Assembly: GCA_904501685.1 (NCBI GenBank)
Contig: CAJGBX010000002.1
Location: forward strand, 1 to 30,277
Reading direction: 5' to 3'
DNA length: 30,277 bases
Source: Clostridiaceae bacterium
GTDB taxonomy: Bacteria > Bacillota > Clostridia > Oscillospirales > Acutalibacteraceae
Position numbers and translations under genes: made by a program. This document shows, one piece after another, positions 15,325 through 22,596 of the stretch. The first letter of the stretch is position 1. Every line of letters begins with the position of its first letter. The notes under the pieces were generated by a model that had not been told where the DNA came from, ran no database searches, and saw nothing but the letters and a program-made list of their open reading frames with translations.

Positions 15325-17447
15325 TACTGTTTCTCCGATTTCTTTTCGTTTGGGTTAGATTTCGCAAGTAAATATAACATAACACACGCTACCGTCAATG
15401 CCAGCGCAGTACCGATACCAAAGGTGCCGTTAGCTATAAAGCTGCCAATTTGATAAACCATAAATGATACAACATAGGCAAAGACGCACATATAGGTTAT
15501 TGCACCTGCCGTCCACTTAAAGCTATTCATTTCACGTCTGATTGCGCCCATTGCGGCAAAGCAAGGTGCACACAAAAGATTAAACACCATAAAGCTGAAG
15601 CCGGCTAACTGACTGCCGCCAAAAAGCTCAAGTCCCAAAGCCGCCTGACCGGCGCCGGTTTCGGCCATGGTGCCGAATGCACCGACTACCTCCTCTTTAG
15701 CAAGCAGACCCAAAACCGTTGCAACAGCCGTCTGCCAATTACCAAAGCCCAAGGGCTTAAATATCCAAGCTATCGCATTACCCAAAAGCTCTAAAATGGA
15801 TTTTCCGCCGTTTTCTTCCGTAATATAATGGAAGCCACCTGAAAATGACAGGTTTTGAAGTATCCAAAGTATTACGCCCGCCACTAAAACAACCGAGCCT
15901 GCACGCTTAATAAATCCCCAACCGCGTTCCCAGGTTGAGCGTAAAACATTACCGGGCACCGGCAAATGATATGACGGCAGTTCCATTACAAACGGTGCCG
16001 GAGCACCGCCAAACGGCTTGGTTTTCTTTAAAATAAGACCCGACACAACCACTGCAGCAATACCGATCAGATATGCACTTGTGGCAATCCAGGCACTGCC
16101 GCCGAAAAGTGCACCTGCTATAAAGCCAACCAACGGCATTTTAGCTCCGCAAGGGATAAAGCCGGTTGTTATAACGGTCATTCGGCGGTCACGCTCAAGC
16201 TCAATCGTACGTGAGGCCATAATTCCCGGAACACCGCAGCCGGTAGCTACAAGCAACGGAATAAAGCTTTTACCCGACAGTCCGAACTTGCGGAACAATT
16301 TATCCATAATAAATGCAACTCGCGACATATATCCGCAATCCTCAAGTAAGGATAGAAGTAAAAACAGTATCATCATCTGCGGAACAAAGCTCAGAACCGC
16401 ACCGACACCGCCGACAATACCATCGATAATCAGACTTATCAGCCAAGGTGCGCAGTTAATTGAAGTAAGTCCTGATTCAACCGCAGGCGAAATCCATTGT
16501 CCGAAAACAGTATCACTCATAAACCCTACTGTCCAGTCACCGACCGTACCGATAGACAATGCGTAAACAACAAACATAATAATAGCAAAAATCGGCAATG
16601 CCAACACTCTATTAGTGACAATTCGGTCAATTTTGTCCGAATTTGTCATTCGGTTTAAGGATTTTCGCTTATAGCAGGTTTTAGTAATCTCACTTATGTA
16701 ATTATAACGCTCGTTGGTAATAATGCTCTCGGCATCGTCATCATAAAGCTGTTCAACGGCGGTAATATCCTTTTCAATGTGAACAATTTTATCACCGCTG
16801 AGCTTCAGCTTTTCACGCACGCGATCGTCACGTTCAAAAAGCTTAATAGCATACCAACGTTGTTCCTCGTCAGATAATGAATGAACACAAGCCTCCTCGA
16901 TATGGGCAATTGCGTGCTCAACATCACCCGAGAATATATGCCTGGGCTCATAGCTGCCGCTACGTGCCGCCTCAATTGCCACCTTAGCCGCCTCGTCAAT
17001 TCCGTCACCCTTTAATGCCGAAATTTCAACAACCCTGCAACCGAGCCTGCGACCCAAGGCGTTAATATCAATTGTATCACCTCGGCGGCGTACAACGTCC
17101 ATCATATTAATGGCAATAACCACCGGAATACCGATTTCCATAAGTTGAGTTGTAAGATAGAGGTTACGTTCAAGGTTGGTGCCGTCAACAATGTTAAGGA
17201 TAGCATTCGGACGCTCATTAATAAGATAATTACGAGCAACAATCTCATCCATTGTGTAAGGTGAAAGCGAATAAATACCGGGCAAATCGGTAATAATTAT
17301 TCCCTTTTCCTTTTTATAGTTACCTTCCTTTTTTTCGACCGTAACACCCGGCCAGTTACCGACGTATTGATTAGAGCCGGTCAGAGCGTTAAACAAAGTA
17401 GTTTTACCGCAGTTAGGATTACCGGCAAGTGCAATTTTTATGTCCAT
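15324..17447 (-). CDS. feoB: Ferrous iron transporter FeoB
   Basis: A 707-residue GTPase-coupled Fe(II) permease. The G domain shows GNPNCGKTTLFN (residues 9-20), DLPGIYSLSPY (switch II region) and NMMD (G4). A helical regulatory domain follows (to about 270), then the membrane part with two Gate-like repeats, including the conserved LVATGCGVPGIMASR and FIPCGAKMP. Cysteines in the Gate core are kept. Length is typical. It follows feoA by 58 bases and starts after GAGGTAG. Expression should follow iron through the operators upstream of feoA. Confidence 0.97.
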   Translation of the reverse strand: MDIKIALAGNPNCGKTTLFNALTGSNQYVGNWPGVTVEKKEGNYKKEKGIIITDLPGIYSLSPYTMDEIVARNYLINERPNAILNIVDGTNLERNLYLTTQLMEIGIPVVIAINMMDVVRRRGDTIDINALGRRLGCRVVEISALKGDGIDEAAKVAIEAARSGSYEPRHIFSGDVEHAIAHIEEACVHSLSDEEQRWYAIKLFERDDRVREKLKLSGDKIVHIEKDITAVEQLYDDDAESIITNERYNYISEITKTCYKRKSLNRMTNSDKIDRIVTNRVLALPIFAIIMFVVYALSIGTVGDWTVGFMSDTVFGQWISPAVESGLTSINCAPWLISLIIDGIVGGVGAVLSFVPQMMILFLLLSLLEDCGYMSRVAFIMDKLFRKFGLSGKSFIPLLVATGCGVPGIMASRTIELERDRRMTVITTGFIPCGAKMPLVGFIAGALFGGSAWIATSAYLIGIAAVVVSGLILKKTKPFGGAPAPFVMELPSYHLPVPGNVLRSTWERGWGFIKRAGSVVLVAGVILWILQNLSFSGGFHYITEENGGKSILELLGNAIAWIFKPLGFGNWQTAVATVLGLLAKEEVVGAFGTMAETGAGQAALGLELFGGSQLAGFSFMVFNLLCAPCFAAMGAIRREMNSFKWTAGAITYMCVFAYVVSFMVYQIGSFIANGTFGIGTALALTVACVMLYLLAKSNPNEKKSEKQ

Positions 17448-17505
17448 ATTCTACCTCAAATCTATAATTCAATAGCAATATATTACAATTATAATATATT
17501 CCTGA

Positions 17506-17727
17506 CTATTCAACCTCAATCATTTCAGCATCAGCCTTACGAAGCGATAATTCATACCCGCGAAGCATAATTTCAATTGGGTCACCTAGCGGAGCACAAC
17601 GTCTGACATAAATTTCAACACCCTTTGTGACACCCATATCCATAATTCGGCGGCGTACGGCACCTTCACCGTGCAGCTTAACAACCTTAGCCGTTTTACC
17701 AATTTTAACATCCTTCAGCGTTTTCAT
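17506..17727 (-). CDS. feoA: FeoA, SH3-like partner of FeoB
   Basis: A 73-residue FeoA-domain protein (MKTLKDVKIGKTAKVVKLHG..., RRRIMDMGVTKGVEIYVRRCAPLGDPIEIMLRGYELSLRKADAEMIEVE). The LGDP and RGYELSLRKADA motifs are typical. FeoA binds FeoB in the cytoplasm and supports Fe(II) uptake. It is the first gene of the operon, with AGAGGTG seven bases ahead of the ATG. The 5' leader of about 85 bases carries two DtxR-type palindromes. Confidence 0.96.
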   Translation of the reverse strand: MKTLKDVKIGKTAKVVKLHGEGAVRRRIMDMGVTKGVEIYVRRCAPLGDPIEIMLRGYELSLRKADAEMIEVE

Positions 17728-17756
17728 TATAACACCTCTAAAATATCAGCAGCTCT

Positions 17757-17810
17757 CAGTTAGCGTATGCTAACTGTACTGTAAAATAATCAGTTAGCCT
17801 CAGCTAACTT
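17757..17810 (-). promoter_or_regulatory. Two DtxR/IdeR-like iron operators ahead of feoA
   Basis: CAGTTAGC-GTAT-GCTAACTG (17757-17776) is a perfect palindrome. AGTTAGC-CTCA-GCTAACT (17792-17809) repeats it with centres 34 bases apart. The half-site TTAGC with a 4-base centre resembles DtxR/IdeR/MntR boxes. The second site lies just downstream of the -10 and should block initiation when bound. Confidence 0.8.
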
Positions 17811-17817
17811 CTCGGAT

Positions 17818-17846
17818 AGTATACACCATTTACCTTAGTTTGTCAA
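17818..17846 (-). promoter_or_regulatory. Promoter of feoA-feoB
   Basis: Minus strand TTGACA (17841-17846), 17-base spacer, TATACT (17818-17823). Start of transcription near 17811, at the edge of the second operator. Confidence 0.88.
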
Positions 17847-17888
17847 GTCGAATTTCTAAAATTTGACAAATATTTTATATATATATAA

Positions 17889-17918
17889 ACCGCACAAAGT
17901 TAATTAACTCAGTGCGGT
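17889..17918 (-). terminator. Hairpin behind a decayed gene end
   Basis: ACCGCAC (17889-17895) pairs with GTGCGGT (17912-17918), and the loop contains the further palindrome GTTAATTAAC. It lies just after the decayed GGGtGRT gene end, in the position of its former terminator, and could also stop plus-strand transcription. Confidence 0.5.
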
Positions 17919-17935
17919 AAAATAAATAATTTTTT

Positions 17936-18007
17936 ATTTCGCATTCTGCTCAACAGCAACTGCTTAAAGCTTCGGTCATACCAACCATCAGGTTGTTACC
18001 TGCACCA
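17936..18007 (-). pseudogene. Decayed 3' end of a GGGtGRT-type gene
   Basis: Minus-strand translation gives GAGNNLMVGMTEALSS and then a stop, matching GAGNNPMVGMTVACAVAVEEAAKK at the end of the intact gene at 20718-21719. Nucleotide similarity covers about 70 bases, includes TCATACCAACCATC and GGTTGTTACCTGCACC, and reaches into the A/T-rich tail. Nothing recognisable remains upstream. It is a relic of a second copy or of an older gene position. Confidence 0.8.
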
Positions 18008-18024
18008 TTATATTTTTAATTATA

Positions 18025-18053
18025 TTGATTTTTTCTTACAATGGTGATATACT
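18025..18053 (+). promoter_or_regulatory. Promoter of a structured RNA/DUF1413 leader
   Basis: TTGATT (18025-18030), a 17-base spacer and TATACT (18048-18053). The expected start, about 18060, coincides with the first base of a long inverted repeat. Confidence 0.65.
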
Positions 18054-18059
18054 AAACTT

Positions 18060-18232
18060 ACCACATAACATTTTTAATATTTGACAATACTCAAAGTGTG
18101 TATTTTTATCTTTCGGTAAAAATGCAGGCTCTATTTTCGCATACTTTGGTATTGTCAGAAAATGTTGTGTGGTAGCAATCAGGAGTCGCATTTTTCGGTG
18201 TGTGTGACTTTAGGTTGCACACACTTTTTTGT
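18060..18232 (+). ncRNA. Candidate structured leader RNA with terminator
   Basis: A long imperfect hairpin of about 34 pairs. CCACATAACATTTT (18061-18074) pairs with AAAATGTTGTGTGG (18159-18172). TGACAATAC pairs with GTATTGTCA and CAAAGTGTG with CGCATACTTTG. The apex holds a smaller hairpin, ATTTTTA...TAAAAAT, around TTTCGG. It is followed by an intrinsic terminator GTGTGTG/CACACAC (18198-18224) with six T. A promoter sits exactly upstream and the DUF1413-like gene starts 17 bases after the T-run. It may be a cis-regulator (attenuator) or a separate small RNA. I do not recognise the class. Confidence 0.5.
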
Positions 18233-18248
18233 TTTAGGGGGTGAGGAA

Positions 18249-18485
18249 ATGGATTATATTGTATGGTTAAACAAAGCGGTTATGAAAATAGGCGCTTTGA
18301 GAAAAGACACAACATTCACACTGAAAGATTTATTTTCAGGTATCGAGTGGGACGAATTAAACCGCGGTCAAAAACTTCATTTAGGTAGAATATTTAAAGC
18401 AGAAGTTGTCAACAAATCAATACCTAACATTGTTGTTATAGATACACCGAAAAGCACTTCCACTACATACAAGAAAATTAAGTAA
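18249..18485 (+). CDS. DUF1413-like small protein
   Basis: A 78-residue protein (MDYIVWLNKAVMKIG...). FTLKDLFSGIEWDELNRGQKLHLGRIFKAEV (about 22-53) looks like the DUF1413 domain, whose function I do not know. The remainder is a short lysine-rich tail. The start follows GGGGGTGAGG; a longer frame opening at 18162 would run through the terminator hairpin and is rejected. The lipoprotein gene begins 23 bases later, so the two likely form an operon behind the structured RNA. Confidence 0.75.
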   Translation: MDYIVWLNKAVMKIGALRKDTTFTLKDLFSGIEWDELNRGQKLHLGRIFKAEVVNKSIPNIVVIDTPKSTSTTYKKIK

Positions 18486-18508
18486 TCTAGGGAAAGGATA
18501 GCTTATAT

Positions 18509-19123
18509 ATGAAAAAGTTTTTAACTGCATTATTAATAACTGTGCTTATGTTCACCGTTTGTGCTTGTGAAAGTGGCTCAAACTCAACTTTGTCGTCTGA
18601 GACTTCATCGTTAAGTGAATCATCAAATGAAGATTCTGTAGCATCAAATAGTAGTTCATCAAACGACGCTGAAGAAACTAAAATTAAAGTTCCAAACGTC
18701 TTTGGTATGACACTAAGTGATGCAACAAAAGCGTTGGAACAAGCGGGTTTCGTTGTTCAAAGTCACGAATTAATCAGTAGAGATCAACATGATATTGTTA
18801 TAAACCAAAGCTTATCAAGTGATACTCTACATAAAGAAGGCACTACCATAGAAATAATATATTGTTCATATCCATATGAGCTTAACGATGATGGAACTGT
18901 TACATTAACATTTTATAGTGCTGCGCAAGTACAAGGTGGAGTGTACACTATTCCTGATGAATTCTGTGGAAAAAAAGTATCTTCTGTTGATTATAGGTTA
19001 TGCCAAAAGTTAATGGTGTATGCGTCTAATAGCGAATTTACTAAAATATATTATCCTAAAGGAGTTGTTGAGAAATACAGCGGGCTTGAATTAGACGAAT
19101 ACCTCGGCGGTATCCCATATTAA
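18509..19123 (+). CDS. PASTA-domain lipoprotein
   Basis: A 204-residue lipoprotein. The signal peptide MKKFLTALLITVLMFTVCAC has a lipobox ending at Cys19 or so. A Ser/Asn-rich linker (about 22-55) is followed by one PASTA domain (about 58-118: IKVPNVFGMTLSDATKALEQAGF). The C-terminal 85 residues (YELNDDGTVTLTFYSA...) carry no recognised fold. PASTA domains bind muropeptides or other surface ligands, so it should sit on the outer face of the membrane. AAAGGA precedes the start. The gene is more A/T-rich than the metabolic genes. Confidence 0.85.
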   Translation: MKKFLTALLITVLMFTVCACESGSNSTLSSETSSLSESSNEDSVASNSSSSNDAEETKIKVPNVFGMTLSDATKALEQAGFVVQSHELISRDQHDIVINQSLSSDTLHKEGTTIEIIYCSYPYELNDDGTVTLTFYSAAQVQGGVYTIPDEFCGKKVSSVDYRLCQKLMVYASNSEFTKIYYPKGVVEKYSGLELDEYLGGIPY

Positions 19124-19149
19124 TTATGTGATTATCTGTTATAAAGAAC

Positions 19150-19176
19150 AAGGGAGCGGTTTTATCCGTTCCCTTT
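19150..19176 (+). terminator. Terminator after the PASTA lipoprotein
   Basis: AAGGGAGCGG (19150-19159) pairs with CCGTTCCCTT (19165-19174), a 5-base loop and a short T-run. Confidence 0.8.
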
Positions 19177-19213
19177 TCAATTGCATTAAATTGGAATTTA
19201 TGTTAGAATATGA

Positions 19214-19702
19214 TTGGTGATGAAAATGGAATTACCCAAACGCAAACCAACAAGATTGAAAACTTTTGATTACAGTACCGACGGATATTATTTTATTACA
19301 ATATGCACTAAAAACAAAGAAAGAATTTTATGTGACATTGTAGGGGAGGGTCTCTGTGCCCTCCCGAAAACAAAATTAACACCAATCGGTGAAATCGTAG
19401 ACAGCGCAATATGTTATATCAACAATAATTACGACAATGTTTTGGTTGACAAATATGTAATTATGCCCAACCACATACATTTAATTGTTGCAATTAAAAC
19501 GGGAGGGGATGGAACCCCTCCCCTACAATTGTATGATATAATCGGTCGATTAAAATCGTTTACCACAAATCAATATAAAGACAAACTTTGGCAACGCTCA
19601 TTTCACGACCATATAATTAGGTGTGAAAAGGATTATAAAGAAATTTGGGGATATATTTCGAAAAGTTATTTTGTACAAATCACGCACTTGCTAACATTAT
19701 AA
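19214..19702 (+). mobile_element. REP-associated tyrosine transposase (RAYT), C-terminally truncated
   Basis: A 162-residue Y1-transposase (IS200/IS605-like, RAYT group). FDYSTDGYYFITICTKN is the N-terminal core and MPNHIHLIV (about 94-102) the HUH motif. LWQRSFHDHIIRCEKDYKEIWGYI holds the catalytic Tyr region. Family members usually end with YIDxNPxxWxxD; here the frame leaves the family after GYISK and ends in SYFVQITHLLTL, overlapping the 3' end of the convergent zinc-ribbon gene by 23 bases. It has therefore lost its last 12-15 residues. Two G/C-rich REP-like hairpins in inverted orientation lie in frame inside the gene (see findings). Activity is doubtful. Confidence 0.85.
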
Positions 19703-20117
19703 TACTAATAAAATACAAAATGGCACTAATAACTCCTAATACCATTCCAGACGTGCTTACTCCGGTGCGATATCCTTTATTCTTTGCCGAAACACTAAAT
19801 ACAATTGATAAAATTGAAAGAACAGAAAAAATAGCTACACTCGGCAGCATGCTATTTGCGAGAAGTGCAGAATACGAGTCAACAATATTAATGGTTTCTA
19901 TGAATAAAATAACCGCATAAACTATGCCTATTATACCTAAAACCATAGAAGAAACACCAAATCCACGACCGGGAATACGTGGTTTTACATACTGCACAAC
20001 CGGTTGATATGTATAGGGTTGGGTAAATTGTGCATTGTTATTTTTACCTGCTCCGCAATTGGGACAAAAATTTGTTTGATCATTAAGTTGCACACCGCAA
20101 TTTTGACAAAATGCCAT
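19680..20117 (-). CDS. Zinc-ribbon membrane protein (DUF4190-like)
   Basis: A 145-residue protein. A zinc ribbon at the N-terminus (CQNCGVQLNDQTNFCPNCGAG, residues 4-24) is followed by a Gln/Tyr/Pro-rich linker and a DUF4190-like membrane part of three spans. The first runs through GFGVSSMVLGIIGIVYAVILF, and the last is GMVLGVISAILYFISIIMLA. This layout is common in Clostridia; its function is unknown. The ATG at 20117 follows AGGAGG by 7 bases; an upstream ATG would run through that site. The 3' end overlaps the truncated transposase, which probably landed against it. Confidence 0.85.
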   Translation of the reverse strand: MAFCQNCGVQLNDQTNFCPNCGAGKNNNAQFTQPYTYQPVVQYVKPRIPGRGFGVSSMVLGIIGIVYAVILFIETINIVDSYSALLANSMLPSVAIFSVLSILSIVFSVSAKNKGYRTGVSTSGMVLGVISAILYFISIIMLASA

Positions 20118-20146
20118 AAAAAAACCTCCTAGATTTGTTCTTATAT

Positions 20147-20174
20147 ATTGTAACATATCTGCTTAAATTGTCAA
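20147..20174 (-). promoter_or_regulatory. Promoter of the zinc-ribbon protein gene
   Basis: Minus strand TTGACA (20169-20174), 16-base spacer, TACAAT (20147-20152), 30 bases ahead of the ATG. Confidence 0.75.
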
Positions 20175-20262
20175 GGTTTTATTATACTCGACAAATTCTT
20201 AATTTAAGCACAAGGATTCTGTGTGTTGATTCACAAGGAATTTCATATCGCCGCAAAATATC

Positions 20263-20333
20263 GTAGGGTTCGGCGATTTTCGACGCACCGCCGTTAGCAT
20301 ACTAAACAATATGTCTCAAGCACCATACCCTAC
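20263..20333. repeat. REP-like element with GTAGGGT ends
   Basis: GTAGGGT (20263-20269) and ACCCTAC (20327-20333) bound a 71-base stretch with an internal CGGCG...CGCCG hairpin. It resembles the GTAGGG-type REP hairpins inside the nearby transposase. No coding signal lies between 20175 and 20540. Confidence 0.5.
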
Positions 20334-20443
20334 AAAAAACTTTTACCTTACGTATGGAGGCGGATCGCTACACACCTTACGGTGTTCGCAATGACATATC
20401 ATAATATATTCTCTGCGTAAAATCGGTATTATAATAAACTCTC

Positions 20444-20470
20444 GTAGGAGTGGCTCCCCCCCTGCCCTAC
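20444..20470. repeat. Short REP-like remnant
   Basis: GTAGG (20444-20448) and CCTAC (20466-20470) enclose a GTGGCTCCCCC stretch, a G/C-rich hairpin like the REP units in the RAYT gene, partly decayed. Confidence 0.4.
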
Positions 20471-20543
20471 ATTATCCGATGTTATTTGTGCATTCAAATC
20501 TCTAACAACGCGAAATTGTCATTCTATTAATCCAAATATAAAA

Positions 20544-20657
20544 ATTTGGCAAACATCTTTCCACGACCATGTGATTCGTGGGGAAAATGATTACAAAGAG
20601 ATTTGGGAGTACATCGACCAAAATCCTTTAAGGTGGGAAATTGATTGCTTTTATTAA
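20544..20657 (+). pseudogene. C-terminal remnant of a second RAYT transposase
   Basis: The open frame reads IWQTSFHDHVIRGENDYKE, then IWEYIDQNPLRWEIDCFY and a stop: a perfect RAYT C-terminus. No N-terminal part or HUH motif precedes it. It overlaps in homology with residues about 125-148 of the RAYT at 19214, so it is a separate copy, not the lost tail of that gene. Confidence 0.85.
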
Positions 20658-20663
20658 CACACA

Positions 20664-20702
20664 AAATCCACGGCTTGAGTATTTATCTCAAGCCGTGGAT
20701 TT
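20664..20702 (-). terminator. Terminator of the GGGtGRT operon
   Basis: A perfect 16-bp stem (20664-20679 with 20687-20702), 15 bases after the stop, ending in TTTTG on the minus strand. Confidence 0.9.
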
Positions 20703-20717
20703 ATTTTGAATTATTAA

Positions 20718-21719
20718 TTACTTCTTCGCAGCCTCTTCAACTGCAACTGCACAAGCAACTGTCATACCAACCATCGGGTTGTTACCTGCACCGATAAGTC
20801 CCATCATCTCAACGTGAGCAGGAACAGAAGATGAACCTGCAAACTGAGCATCACCATGCATACGACCCATAGTGTCGGTCATACCGTATGAAGCAGGACC
20901 TGCAGCCATATTATCAGGATGCAAGGTACGTCCGGTACCGCCGCCTGAAGCAACTGAGAAATAAGTCACACCATTCTCGTTACACCACTTCTTATAGGTA
21001 CCTGCAACAGGATGCTGGAATCTGGTCGGGTTGGTAGAGTTACCTGTAATGGAAACGCCAACCTTCTCTAACTGCATAATTGCAACGCCTTCAGGAACAT
21101 TATCCGAGCCGTAGCACTTAACATCAGCTCTCGGACCCTTGGAGAAGGGTTTCTCGCTGATAACCTTAACCTCTTCAGTATAAGGGTCAAACTCAGTCTC
21201 AACATAAGTGAAGCCGTTAATTCTCGAAATGATATAAGCGGCATCCTTACCCAAACCGTTCAAAATAACACGCAAGGGTTTAACGCGAACCTTATTAGCG
21301 TTAAGAGCAATCTTAATTGCACCCTCAGCAGCTGCAAAAGACTCGTGACCTGCCAAGAAGCAGAAGCACTCTGTCTCTTCGGAAAGAAGCATCTTACCCA
21401 AGTTTCCATGACCTAAACCAACCTTACGGTTTTCGGCAACCGAGCCGGGAATACAGAACGACTGCAAGCCAATACCGATAGCTGCAGCAGCATCAGCAGC
21501 CTTCTTGCAACCCTTCTTAATAGCAATTGCACAGCCTACAGTATAAGCCCACTTTGCATTTTCGAAGCAAATCGGCTGTGTTTCTTCAACAATTTTATAG
21601 GGGTCGATGCCATAAGCATCACAAATGTCCTTACACTCATCAATAGAATTGATGCCGTATTCCTTAAGAGCAGCCAAAATCTTAGCTTCTCTTCTCTCAT
21701 AACCTTCAAACTTAGCCAT
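20718..21719 (-). CDS. GGGtGRT protein
   Basis: A 333-residue protein of the GGGtGRT family, named after the motif seen here as SGGGTGRTLHPDNM (about 263-276). The family is conserved in many anaerobic Clostridia and lies next to a NifU-like scaffold, as here (16 bases behind it). A role in Fe-S or redox metabolism is guessed from that neighbour only. GFTYVETEFDPYTEEVKVISE and MGLIGAGNNPMVGMTVACAVAVEEAAKK at the end are well kept. AGGAGG precedes the start. A decayed copy of its 3' end lies at 17936-18007. Confidence 0.88.
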   Translation of the reverse strand: MAKFEGYERREAKILAALKEYGINSIDECKDICDAYGIDPYKIVEETQPICFENAKWAYTVGCAIAIKKGCKKAADAAAAIGIGLQSFCIPGSVAENRKVGLGHGNLGKMLLSEETECFCFLAGHESFAAAEGAIKIALNANKVRVKPLRVILNGLGKDAAYIISRINGFTYVETEFDPYTEEVKVISEKPFSKGPRADVKCYGSDNVPEGVAIMQLEKVGVSITGNSTNPTRFQHPVAGTYKKWCNENGVTYFSVASGGGTGRTLHPDNMAAGPASYGMTDTMGRMHGDAQFAGSSSVPAHVEMMGLIGAGNNPMVGMTVACAVAVEEAAKK

Positions 21720-21735
21720 TATACATTACCTCCTA

Positions 21736-22428
21736 TTATTCTTTACGGGGGTCAATGTACTTTACAGCATCATTGAATCTTCCGTATGTACCCTTAGATT
21801 TTTCGTAAGCCTCGTTAGGCTCCATACCCTTCTTAATGAAGTCGGTCATTTTGCCTAAAGCAACGAACTCATAGCCGATAACCTCATTGTTCTCGTCAAG
21901 AGCCATTCTGGTGCAGTAGCCTTCGGTCATTTCAAGGTATCTTACGCCCTTAGCCTTAGTACCGTACATAGTACCAACCATTGAGCGCTCACCCTTACCG
22001 AGGTCTTCCATACCGGCACCGATAACCAGGCCGCCCTCAGAGAAAGCAGACTGTGAACGACCGTAAACAATCTGTAAGAACAACTCACGCATAGCAGTGT
22101 TAATAGCATCACATACAAGGTCGGTATTAAGAGCCTCTAAGAGAGTCTTACCGGGAAGGATTTCTGCTGCCATAGCTGCAGAATGGGTCATACCCGAGCA
22201 ACCGATAGTCTCAACGAGTGCCTCCTCAATGATACCGTCCTTAACATTGAGCGAAAGCTTACAGGCACCCTGCTGAGGTGCACACCAGCCTACGCCGTGA
22301 GTATAAGCGGAAATATCTTTAATTTCCTTTGCCTGAACCCATTTACCATCCTCGGGTATAGGTGCAGGACCGTGGTTCGGTCCCTTAGTCAAGGGACACA
22401 TGTTCTGAACTTCAAGTGAATATTCCAT
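21736..22428 (-). CDS. Iron-sulfur cluster assembly scaffold-like (NifU N-terminal type) protein
   Basis: A 230-residue NifU/IscU-like protein. Candidate cluster ligands are in VGWCAPQQGACKL (about 48-60), VETIGCSGMTHSAA (about 73-86) and EGYCTRMALD (about 168-177). It begins MEYSLEVQNMCPLTKG, and its C-terminal part (KGTYGRFNDAVKYIDPRKE) extends past the core fold. It is co-transcribed with the GGGtGRT gene from its own promoter. AAAGGAG lies 8 bases ahead of the ATG. Whether it serves general Fe-S assembly or only its partner is open. Confidence 0.88.
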   Translation of the reverse strand: MEYSLEVQNMCPLTKGPNHGPAPIPEDGKWVQAKEIKDISAYTHGVGWCAPQQGACKLSLNVKDGIIEEALVETIGCSGMTHSAAMAAEILPGKTLLEALNTDLVCDAINTAMRELFLQIVYGRSQSAFSEGGLVIGAGMEDLGKGERSMVGTMYGTKAKGVRYLEMTEGYCTRMALDENNEVIGYEFVALGKMTDFIKKGMEPNEAYEKSKGTYGRFNDAVKYIDPRKE

Positions 22429-22461
22429 AATGAAATCTCCTTTCGTGGTTTTAACAGTTTG

Positions 22462-22490
22462 ATTATATACTATTCCACGTAAAAACTCAA
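22462..22490 (-). promoter_or_regulatory. Promoter of the NifU-like/GGGtGRT operon
   Basis: Minus strand TTGAGT (22485-22490), 17-base spacer, TATAAT (22462-22467). Confidence 0.8.
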
Positions 22491-22559
22491 TAGAAAATTT
22501 GAAAATTGTTTAAATTTTAACAGACTTTTGTATTATAACGTCGAAAAAAGTAAACAAAA

Positions 22560-22581
22560 CTCCCCCGTTTTCACGGGGGAG
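22560..22581 (-). terminator. Terminator of the surface-protein gene
   Basis: CTCCCCCGT (22560-22568) pairs with ACGGGGGAG (22573-22581), a 4-base loop, then TTTTGTTT on the minus strand. It lies 15 bases after the stop. Confidence 0.93.
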
Positions 22582-22596
22582 TAATTTAAGGTTTAA

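Noticed and set aside
18162..18248. N-terminal extension of the DUF1413-like protein
   Set aside because: The extension would be translated through an intrinsic terminator hairpin, while a strong ribosome site precedes the ATG at 18249.
18025..18249. Retron (msr-msd) suggested by the long hairpin
   Set aside because: No reverse transcriptase follows; the next genes are a DUF1413-like protein and a lipoprotein.
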